Of a stretch of DNA of 11,941 bases, positions 1 through 6,063 are shown one piece after another. The position numbers and the translations under genes were made by a program. Each line of letters opens with the position of its first letter. Position 1 is the stretch's first letter. Source of the stretch: Baffinella frigidus (lineage: Eukaryota; Cryptophyceae; Cryptomonadales; Baffinellaceae); the NCBI GenBank assembly GCA_026770585.1, contig MU646428.1, forward strand, positions 287,946 to 299,886, written 5' to 3'. The notes under the pieces are model-generated. The model did not search any database and was not told the DNA's origin. It saw only the letters and a program-made list of their open reading frames with translations.

Positions 1-5
1 AGGGT

Positions 6-43
<38 letters not shown>

Positions 44-190
44 TGGTTGAAGGATCAGAATTTGGTGTTAGGGATTGAGATAAGGTTTAGATAGGGATTG
101 GGTAGGGTTTAGGTAGGGTGTAGGCAGGGTTGAGGGTTGAGGGTTCAGGTAGGATTTAGGTAGGGTTTAGGGTTTAAGGGTCGAGGGTTG
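1..190 (+). repeat. Degenerate G-rich telomere-like repeats
   Basis: The first ~48 bases are a tandem heptamer GGGTTGA. Irregular TTTAGGG, TAGGGTT and GTAGGCAGGG variants follow to about 190. The heptamer period and the GGG/TTTA composition match a decayed TTTAGGG-type telomeric repeat with the G-rich strand on plus. No gene is seen here. Confidence 0.75.
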
Positions 191-192
191 AA

Positions 193-801
193 GGTTGGAC
201 CGACGGGGTGGCCTTCGGTCACGCGCCAGAGCTCAGAGTGTAGGTAGGGTGTAGGGCTCAGGGTTTAGGATTTAGGGTTTTCGAAAGAAAAGTACGTTTC
301 ATTCTGGATGAGGGTTTGGGGTCTAAGGGTTGGACCGACGGGGGTGGCCCTCGGCTCAGTCACGCGCCAGAGCTCAGGGTGTAGGTAGGGTGTAGGGTTC
401 AGGGTTTAGGTTTTCAGGGTCCGGCCCGTTTCTGAAGGCTCATAGATTATTGTATCACTCAACGTAAGGCTAAAGGGCCTGATTTAGGACCTGCATCAAG
501 AGTAATAAAGAAGAAGAAGAAGAAGAAGAAGAAGAAGAAGAAGAAGAAGAAGAAGAAGAAGAAGAAGAAGAAGAAGAAGAAGAAGAAGAAGAAGAAGGGC
601 TAGACCGACGGGGTGGCCCTCAACTCAGTCACGCGCCCGAGCTCAGGGTGTAGGTAGGGTGTAGGGCTCATGGTCTAGGGTCTAAGGGTTTAGATAATTT
701 TTTAAAAGTACGGTTAAATCTGGTTTTAAGGTTTAAGGGTTGAGGATTTTAGGGTTGGACCGACAGGGTGGCCCTCGGCCTGGTCACGCGCCAGAGCTTC
801 G
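193..801 (+). repeat. Four dispersed copies of a ~75-bp repeat
   Basis: Copies lie near 194-262, 329-401, 600-672 and 753-801. Each begins around GGACCGACGGGGTGGCC, runs through CACGCGCCAGAGCTC, and (first three) ends in GTAGGTAGGGTGTAGGG, so the unit merges into telomere-like sequence. The fourth copy diverges after the GAGCT motif. Spacers hold TTTAGGG-like sequence, a GAA tract and short unique DNA. This looks like a subtelomeric repeat unit; no coding potential is evident. Confidence 0.75.
509..598 (+). repeat. (GAA)n trinucleotide microsatellite
   Basis: About 29 uninterrupted AAG/GAA units. It is a pure purine strand able to form triplex DNA. It sits just before the third copy of the 75-bp repeat. 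Confidence 0.97.
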
Positions 802-860
802 ATCTGTGAGGGGAAAGGCTCCGCCGCCGCACACTGCGCCACGCTGCTCGGTTTTCGGGT

Positions 861-1010
861 TGCCGACCGAGGAATTAGCGCATGCTCCAGCCTCGATTTG
901 GTCCGCCTCGGAGGGCTGGTGGACGCAGTTTGATCTGTTTAGCTGCACCGAGTCCCTCCCGGTGCAAATCCGCCAACCATAAACGATCCAAACCCTGCCT
1001 TCCAACCATA
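861..1010 (-). repeat. Left arm of a long inverted duplication
   Basis: The reverse complement of 861-927 matches 2655-2721 with no mismatch that I can find. The reverse complement of 943-1010 matches 2397-2464 with one difference (GATTTGC versus GATATGC). The short join between them (928-942) lacks the ~170 bp present in the right arm, so this arm serves as an empty site for the element at 2488-2654. The arm ends exactly where the element at 1011 begins. Confidence 0.9.
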
Positions 1011-1110
1011 TCCCTTAAGTGACCAGTAGGCGCATACGCCCTACGGTAGGGCCCTAGGACCTGCCTAGGACGAGTTAGGGTGAGTATTCACCCTATGGGC
1101 ACTGAAGGGA
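1011..1110. mobile_element. MITE family P, copy 1 (TA-flanked, ~100 bp)
   Basis: It starts TCCCTTAAGTGACC and ends CACTGAAGGGA, giving terminal inverted repeats of about 11 bp, with TA on both sides (1009-1010 and 1111-1112). The interior motif GGGCCCTAGGACCTGCCTAG is shared with copies at 10532 and 11108. A TA target duplication with short inverted ends is typical of Tc1/mariner-related (Stowaway-like) MITEs. It appears inserted at the TA of CCAACCATAA in the 29-bp minisatellite-type sequence. Confidence 0.8.
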
Positions 1111-1123
1111 TACGTGATCGCGC

Positions 1124-1145
1124 GCTCGTCCTTTTAAGGACGAGC
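1124..1145. other. Short perfect palindrome
   Basis: GCTCGTCC (1124-1131) and GGACGAGC (1138-1145) form a perfect 8-bp stem around TTTTAA. No T run follows, so it is not an obvious terminator. The rest of 1146-1394 is AT-rich in part, and I see no gene or clear repeat in it. Confidence 0.6.
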
Positions 1146-1394
1146 CAGAATAAAACTCAGGCAGAGCTAGATGGCCACAAAGTATTCCCATATTATTAAT
1201 ACCAGTACAGCTGTGCCGTGTATGCACCCCCACCGAGGCTGTGCTAGAGCAGGGACGACGAGAGGGGTCATGCGAGCGAACACAACAAAAATATAAAAAA
1301 ATAAGAAAAAAATGATTTATCATTAATTGACGCAGTGTGTACGAACGGAATCAGCGCGAAAGCACACAATTCCCAGGGAGGCTTGGTGATGGAC

Positions 1395-1504
1395 GCAGAG
1401 AACTAGGGTGGGGCTAGCAGAGAACTAGGCTGATGAAGGGCTAGCAGAGTACTGAGGTTTGATGAGGGGCAGAGAACTTGATGAGGAGCTAGCAGAGAAC
1501 TAGC
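1395..1504 (+). repeat. Degenerate tandem repeat around GCAGAGAACTAG
   Basis: Five spaced copies of GCAGAGAACT or a one-base variant occur at about 1395, 1417, 1444, 1469 and 1492, with GCTAG and TGATGA motifs between them. Spacing is 22-27 bp, so this is a decayed minisatellite. Confidence 0.7.
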
Positions 1505-1728
1505 TGTGTCCCACTCAATCTCGTCTCATCATTATTAGTTTTAGAGAAGGATATCTAGTACAAATTGACCGTCCATCTATGTCTAAATGTTTTTAATGGT
1601 GAGACGAAACTTAACTCGAACAGAGCTAGGGATTGGCCAACTCACTCCAGGGGGGTCTCGCTGCAGATGATCTAAACAGATCAAATCTACTAGGACTGGG
1701 GAGCACTTGGACAGATTCGAAAGCTAAC

Positions 1729-1908
1729 CGTACCACTCACCCTCACGGAAAGACCAAATCGTCGATTCTCAAACCTCGGATTTACCTTGACAGACACCCC
1801 GATATGGGGTGTCTGATTCGTAAGTTAACACAATCTTGCTGCAAAATCAACTTTTGGAAAAAGGTCGAAAATCGATCTTTTGGTCCTTCCGTGAGGGCTG
1901 GTGGTAGG
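1729..1908. mobile_element. ~180-bp foldback element with central hairpin
   Basis: The left arm (1729-1776, containing CCCTCACGGAAAGACCAAA) pairs imperfectly with the right arm (1861-1908, whose complement contains CCCTCACGGAAGGACCAAA). The centre holds a perfect 10-bp hairpin: CAGACACCCC at 1791-1800 and GGGGTGTCTG at 1806-1815. The structure is that of a non-autonomous foldback or MITE. No clear target duplication was seen. A 113-codon open frame across it (1633-1974) is explained by the element. Confidence 0.65.
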
Positions 1909-2002
1909 GTCCTAAGGATTATTCACGTGTGGAATATCCACGCAATCCCTTCACAGCCCGCTGTGTGGCTCTAGCACAACCGTAGCATGGCACACAAGTT
2001 TG

Positions 2003-2136
2003 TCCGGGGAAACCTATTTTTCTTTAGTTTGATGGCCACGAAAATTACTACATAACTGCTTTAATATTACTAATAAAAACGAACCGTGCAGTAATTTTCG
2101 TTGACCTCAAACTAAAGAAAAATAGGTTTCCCCGGA
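2003..2136. mobile_element. Nested palindrome A: core element inside locus-specific arms
   Basis: The outer arms are perfect 30-bp inverted repeats (2003-2032 and 2107-2136, starting TCCGGGGAAACC). Inside lies a 67-bp core (2037-2103) with ends like CAACGAAAATTACT. The core ends recur at 8140-8207 and 8375-8443; the outer arms do not. A 4-5 base mismatch block separates arm from core on each side. Confidence 0.85.
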
Positions 2137-2175
2137 TAAAAGTGTTTTAATCTCAATCAGATTTCGCAGGATATC

Positions 2176-2290
2176 CCAGGGAGGCTGGAGGCGGGGCGCA
2201 TCCGCCAACCATAAACGATCCAAACCCTGCCTTCCAACCATAAATTATCCAGCCTCTTCACCTCTTCAGGGAGGCTGGAGGCGGGGCGCA
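2176..2290 (+). repeat. Direct repeats of a 23-bp GC-rich motif
   Basis: AGGGAGGCTGGAGGCGGGGC is followed by GCA at about 2176-2199 and again at 2268-2290. Between them, 2203-2262 carries the minisatellite sequence of 2300-2437 in the opposite orientation (CCAACCATAAACGATCC), so 2203-2437 is itself a local inverted repeat. Confidence 0.75.
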
Positions 2291-2299
2291 GTGAAGGGG

Positions 2300-2437
2300 C
2301 TGGATCATTTATGGTTGGAAGGGAGGGTTTGGATCGTTGATGGTTGGAAGGGAGGGTTTGGATCATTGATGGTTGGAAGGGAGGGTGTGGATCGTTTATG
2401 GTTGGAAGGCAGGGTTTGGATCGTTTATGGTTGGCGG
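2300..2437 (+). repeat. 29-bp minisatellite, nearly five units
   Basis: The unit begins GGATCRTTKATGGTTGG and continues AAGGGAGGGTTT. About four and two-thirds units lie in tandem with few differences. All short open frames across it, in both directions, are by-products of the repeat. Confidence 0.92.
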
Positions 2438-2721
2438 ATATGCACCGGGAGGGACTCGGTGCAGATAATCTAAAGAGATCAACCTGCTTCATCTGAAAAG
2501 CTAACGCCAGCGAGGTACTTAGAGCCTACGGATTGCCTACGGTAGGAGCCCCCCTCCTACGACTTTTAAAGACCTTTTGGTTTAAAATGTCGTAGGAGGA
2601 GGGGGGGTTACTACCGTAGGCTAAGGGGTCCGCTGGCGTTAGCTTGTGGCATTATGCGTCCACCAGCCCTCCGAGGCGGACCAAATCGAGGCTGGAGCAT
2701 GCGCTAATTCCTCGGTCGGCA
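2397..2721 (+). repeat. Right arm of the long inverted duplication, split by an insertion
   Basis: 2397-2464 and 2655-2721 match the reverse complement of 861-1010 at 99-100%. The 2465-2484 stretch has the left arm's sequence plus ATAAT and a few changes. Weaker similarity continues to about 2746. A related but diverged fragment (GCAGATGATCTAAACAGATC) is also at 1665-1684. Confidence 0.9.
2488..2654. mobile_element. Palindromic insertion (~167 bp) with TGC target duplication
   Basis: Comparison with the uninterrupted left arm shows an insertion flanked by TGC at 2485-2487 and 2655-2657. Inside are perfect inverted repeats AAGCTAACGCCAGCG (2498-2512) and its complement (2631-2645). An inner pair of the CCTACGGTAG and CCCTCCTACGAC type makes most of the element fold. 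About 10 bp at each end lie outside the perfect repeats. A 3-bp duplication would suit a PIF/Harbinger-type MITE, but the family is not identified. Confidence 0.8.
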
Positions 2722-2823
2722 CCTTCGAAAACGAATGTGCCACCCGAGGAAATGGCTCCAAACAATCGTCGATGTGGTCCGCTTCGCAGGGCTGGTGGTT
2801 CCCTTCGGAGGGCTGCGGGTACC

Positions 2824-2948
2824 TTCCAGCTCTGTCTCAGTCTATTTGAGCCTAGGCTCTTTTCAGCTCCAAAGTTGATGGGCTGGTACCGCACACCAGC
2901 ATGTCAACTTGAGAATAGTCGGTCAACCCGAGTGAGGCAGAGCTGGAA
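2824..2948. mobile_element. ~125-bp foldback element
   Basis: Terminal repeats TTCCAGCTCTGTCTCA (2824-2839) and TGAGGCAGAGCTGGAA (2933-2948) differ by one base. An inner imperfect hairpin pairs AAGTTGATGGGCTGGT (2872-2887) with ACCAGCATGTCAACTT (2895-2910). A diverged fragment of the end (TAGCTCTGTCCCAG) is near 8600. From 2949 to 3450 I see no convincing gene or repeat. Confidence 0.75.
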
Positions 2949-3450
2949 CTTGAACTGGTCGAGGGGGGTCTTTCAAGAAGTGGGTCCGGGTGGAAGCACG
3001 AGCATGCGTGAGGCTGCTCCGGAACGCGCCAGGGCCATCGTCTGGCTGTCTGCACATCCCACGTGCTCATTTCGGCGCATCCCACGACGAACGTGTCTCA
3101 CCTGAGGGCGACGGCGAGCCACAGCAGCGCCCGCCCTCCTGTGGCTGCCACCCCCTTGCATTGTCGCGTCGCCGCAGACTCCGGCGAAAACATTCTTTCA
3201 CGGCCCGCAACTCCCTGCAGGAGGTGGGGTGTGGGGTGAGGGGGGAGTGTGGTGTGTTGAAGATGGGGGTGGTGGGGCTTGGTCGTGGTGCGTCGGACGT
3301 GGCACTGAGGATTCCGTTGTTTGGTTTGGGACTCACTCCGACCAACCCTCAACCCGATGCAGCACCCACTCAGCACGAATGAACAGAAGAATTCGCCAAT
3401 AGAACCAAGGCACATGATGCTTGCAGCGTCCGTTTTCGAGACCCCAACAG

Positions 3451-3554
3451 CCCGCCAAGTCTCGCCAAGTCTCGCCAAGTCTCTCCACGGCGACTGGGGA
3501 CGCACGACGAGACAAAGGGCACAGCGGGACGCACGACGAGACACAGGGCACAGA
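3451..3554 (+). repeat. Two short tandem repeats upstream of the tRNA
   Basis: A 10-bp unit (CTCGCCAAGT) occurs three times at 3451-3480. A 29-bp unit containing GGGACGCACGACGAGACA occurs twice at 3497-3525 and 3526-3554 with few differences. No gene is supported between 3555 and 3825. Confidence 0.8.
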
Positions 3555-3825
3555 GCGTGCGGCCACCGTCGCCGGATGCAGGACACCCGCCCACAAATAG
3601 GTACAACTGAACAACTTCCACCCGAATCCCCCCAGAGAGGCGTCGTAGCCCCACCTTTTCCGGATGAAGGGAACGGCGCGTGGGGAGGTCTGTTGAAAAA
3701 TCCCAGAGATTTCCAACGGCTCAAAAAACCGACCCGCATCCGGGTCTCAACGCTCCCTTCCGGTCCCTCCCCATCACGGGGTGGTACTAAAACCATGTCA
3801 TCAAAAAATTGGAATAGTCTGGAAC

Positions 3826-3898
3826 GCTCTCGTGGGTTAGTGGTTAGACCGTCTGCTTTACACGCAGAAAGTCGCAGGTTCAAACCCTGCCGGGAGCA
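3826..3898 (+). tRNA. tRNA-Val, anticodon UAC
   Basis: This 73-base cloverleaf folds without gaps. The acceptor GCTCTCG (3826-3832) pairs with CGGGAGC (3891-3897) with one G-U pair. The D stem is GGTT/GACC. The anticodon stem TCTGC/GCAGA closes the loop TTTACAC, so the anticodon is TAC and it decodes GUA valine codons. The T stem is GCAGG/CCTGC with loop TTCAAAC. The discriminator is A and no CCA is encoded, as in eukaryotes. There is no intron. The A box (3833-3843, TGGGTTAGTGG) and B box (3877-3887, GGTTCAAACCC) are intact, so the gene should be transcribed by RNA polymerase III. Confidence 0.96.
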
Positions 3899-3942
3899 GA
3901 AAATTGCAAAGACTTTCTAAGAGCACAGTGGTCCAGTCGTAC

Positions 3943-3948
3943 TTTTTT
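3943..3948 (+). terminator. RNA polymerase III T-run terminator
   Basis: A run of six T begins 45 bases past the tRNA, followed by another run in ACTTTTTTGC (3953-3958) and shorter ones to about 3978. The first shorter signal after the tRNA is only three T, so these are the likely stop sites. Confidence 0.7.
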
Positions 3949-4102
3949 GCACTTTTTTGCCCTTTTTGCCCCTTTTTCACAGGTTATGAGCTGGTGTTGT
4001 CGGTCCCGGCTGTCGGGGTAACGTGACCAATTCCGGAAAAAAGAACCAGGTCCGCTGCGGACCTGTGGCCTTCGCCGGGTCCCCAGGGGGAGGACCGGGC
4101 AC

Positions 4103-4345
4103 CACGCCACACCGTTGGGAAGGTCTGGGCGTCCGCAACCGCAATGCATCGACAGGTAGCGCGGCGTCGGCGTGCACCCCGCGTACGGCCTTGGGGACAC
4201 TCGGACCGTTACACATGATGTTGGGGGCGGACCCCTGACCCGCGTCGAGCCCTTCGATGGCGCGCGGCAGCACACTCCACAACGCTGGGAAGGTCGCGAC
4301 ATGCACTACGCGAATGGATCATGCGCCGACGGCGTGCCACCCGCG
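4103..4345 (+). repeat. Diverged direct duplication, period ~166 bp
   Basis: 4103-4183 and 4268-4345 align along their length. Both have CACAMCGYTGGGAAGGTC early and a GCGYCG/GGCGTGC block late. In plus frames both encode a T-P-[HQ]-R-W-E-G peptide, in different frames relative to each other (open frames 4023-4238 and 4172-4390). This could be an old exon duplication or a decayed repeat. No product is recognised. Confidence 0.5.
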
Positions 4346-4631
4346 TCCCACGCAGAGACACTTCCCTTCCCGGCCCAAAATATTTGCTAGCTTGCTGCGC
4401 CCCTGCGAAGAGCCGCGTGCTGCTGCTGCCTGATGAACGCGACTGCACGATGAATGCTGCTGCGTGCTGCCCGCGTTCGCGAATCTCCAATGCGGGAGCG
4501 CTCTGCCCTGCCCACCCCCTGCTCACCAAACGCCCAATCTCCACCTTGGCAGGCACTCGCGGCATCCTCCTCAACACGCGACACCTGCAACACGTACGTG
4601 CAAGACTCTCGCAGTACTTCAAGCTCCCGCC

Positions 4632-4682
4632 ATATCAAATCAAAATCAAATCAACATCAAATCAACATCAAACTCAAATCCC
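4632..4682 (+). repeat. Short AT-rich tandem repeat (ATCAAATCAAC-like)
   Basis: ATCAAA/ATCAAC units repeat about seven times between the diverged duplication and a C/A-rich stretch (CACCCCACACC). No gene is evident at 4346-4800. Confidence 0.75.
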
Positions 4683-4800
4683 CAACTTCGGACAACTCCC
4701 TACACCCCACACCCCACACACGAGGAGGGAGGGGGGGGTGGTGAAGACGCTGTGACGTGGCAGTTTTCAATGTCTTTTGCGATTTTGGATATCATCACTA

Positions 4801-5406
4801 TCATAGGGATCCGACCACGAATGTGGGTATCAATCTGACTGCAATGACGCCGTCAATACGATGCTCACGCATGTTGTTGGCATAATGCAAGGCGGCCACG
4901 CGCACCACCCCCACTGTGGGGCCCCACCCGGGCCCCTCAGCGTTGGTCGCCAAGGTGCCGCCCTGATGCGGAGCGTGGGTCTCGCTCAGGTTGCCCTTGG
5001 GAGGATGAGGAGTCTTTGGCCTCTTGCGAGGCCTGGGCGTCACTTGCGGAGCCCCTCCACTGGCCCAATAGAGGAGTGTGGGGGTAGCTGCCGGAGTGAT
5101 AATAGAGGGGGCCCACGCATATCCCGTGAGGGGCTGCTTGTGGGACGTGGGTGGGGCAGACAGGAGATGGGCTGTACGCACAGCCTGTCTTGTTCTGTTC
5201 CTTTTGATCACGACGACTTCGGGAAGACGAAGGGGGTTCGCCAAGTAAGGGTCGTCAGGATTATCTGTATCGAAACCTGCTATAGCTCCAGGACCAGCCC
5301 CCGCGGCCATATTCACCACAACGTTTCGGTCTACCAAGACGTGGGAACGTGTGTGCTGCTGTATGACGTTCATTAAAGCTCCATAAGCTCCACCTTCCTC
5401 AGGTCC
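4801..5406 (-). CDS. Possible hypothetical protein exon, minus strand
   Basis: This minus-strand frame has a start at 5373, is open for 11 more codons upstream to a TGA near 5407, and stops at 4801, giving 190 residues from the start. Composition is protein-like and free of simple repeats: an N-terminal hydrophobic/acidic stretch (VVVNMAAGAGPGAIAGF, then DTDNPDDP), a basic patch (VVVIKRNRTRQ), and a Pro/Thr/Lys-rich middle (TPRPRKRPKTPHPPKG). No known domain is recognised. Because the frame stays open upstream of the Met, it may be an internal exon. The opposite strand is also open for 171 codons but looks less protein-like. This is a weak call; it could be chance or a decayed gene. Confidence 0.3.
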   Translation of the reverse strand, partial: GPEEGGAYGALMNVIQQHTRSHVLVDRNVVVNMAAGAGPGAIAGFDTDNPDDPYLANPLRLPEVVVIKRNRTRQAVRTAHLLSAPPTSHKQPLTGYAWAPSIITPAATPTLLYWASGGAPQVTPRPRKRPKTPHPPKGNLSETHAPHQGGTLATNAEGPGWGPTVGVVRVAALHYANNMREHRIDGVIAVRLIPTFVVGSL

Positions 5407-5518
5407 TCAAACTCTTTTTAGTCAAGTCACCCGTTCTTTTTGACCTTCAGCTCGTTCGTACTGGTCAAAAGGGGTCACGAGCTCATGCGAACAAGGTCGC
5501 TTCCCGCCAACACCTCTC

Positions 5519-5533
5519 TTCTTCTTCTTCTTC
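5519..5533 (+). repeat. (CTT)n microsatellite
   Basis: Five CTT units. On the minus strand this GAA run would lie just inside the candidate 77-base intron. Confidence 0.8.
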
Positions 5534-5538
5534 TCACC

Positions 5539-5806
5539 CAAGCAACACCTCTTCCCACACCTCTAGGGCTTTTACTTCATGGAACACCGGTCGTGTCCTG
5601 ATTCTGTACTCCACAAACAAGTATGCTGACAATTTGTTTTTAATCCTTTTTAAAAGTGATATCTTAGGGATCTCCGGGATCATCTCCCCGATTTTCCTCT
5701 CGTCGCCGCCTCGAACACAGGTGGCCCGTCCAGGCCCCTCCGCTCCAGTGCCCTGATGGCCCACCGACACCCGCCCTCGATCCCTCCTCACCTTCAGACC
5801 CCACAC
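5539..5806 (-). CDS. Possible upstream exon, minus strand
   Basis: This minus-strand frame runs from a Met at 5806. Its second half is protein-like, with a basic/aliphatic stretch (ISLLKRIKNKLSAYLFVEY) followed by RTRPVFHEVKALEVWEE. It meets a good donor: GG then GTGAGA at about 5537. A 77-base intron to a CCCCTTTTGACCAG acceptor at 5461 is possible. After that join the frame soon meets stops, so the link to the 4801-5406 frame is not established. It could be a real exon of an unrecognised gene or a remnant. The start codon is uncertain. Confidence 0.25.
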
Positions 5807-5859
5807 CCCAGAGCCGCCCCCGGCCTGTCGGGTTTGGGTAAATTCTGCATTTCACCCCC

Positions 5860-5901
5860 CACAGCTCTTGACCGAACAGTCACAGCTCTTGACCGAACAG
5901 T
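5860..5901 (+). repeat. Perfect 21-bp tandem duplication
   Basis: CACAGCTCTTGACCGAACAG plus T is present twice in direct tandem (5860-5880 and 5881-5901), about 160 bases before the likely start codon of the next gene. It could lie in the promoter or 5' UTR; no function is shown. Confidence 0.85.
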
Positions 5902-6063
5902 TAGGGTGTGGTTAGGACCCATCTCAACTGCATCAAGTCTCCTCCCGACGCCAGAGGTTCCCAGAACAGGGCGCGATTCCACCTGCAGCCCACGCACCAA
6001 CACACCCTCCTCCGAGCGAGCAGGCGTCTGCAGGGAAACCACGCGCTCTCGAGAAACCTCGAG

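Noticed and set aside
1-60. A true chromosome end at the window start
   Set aside because: The heptamer is a variant (GGGTTGA), decays within 50 bases, and has the wrong strand orientation for a left-hand telomere.
1633-1974. 113-codon plus-strand open frame
   Set aside because: Most of it is the foldback element at 1729-1908, so the frame is imposed by an inverted repeat rather than by a gene.
2644-3105. 153-codon plus-strand frame and overlapping minus frames
   Set aside because: It begins in the inverted duplication, crosses the foldback at 2824-2948, and has no protein-like features beyond composition.
3098-3883. 261-codon minus-strand open frame
   Set aside because: It starts inside the antisense of the tRNA gene, crosses 10- and 29-bp tandem repeats, and shows no recognisable domain. 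Overlapping frames of similar quality are open on both strands in this GC-rich DNA.
4023-4390. Two small plus-strand genes encoding T-P-[HQ]-R-W-E-G peptides
   Set aside because: The similarity follows from the DNA duplication. The frames are short, start codons are arbitrary, and no splice or conservation evidence supports them, so the region is listed as a repeat only.
5401-5460. Stop-codon reassignment suggested by in-frame TGA and TAA in a protein-like stretch
   Set aside because: The stretch is under 30 codons, and the better-supported gene at 6064 reads without in-frame stops and ends at normal TGA codons.
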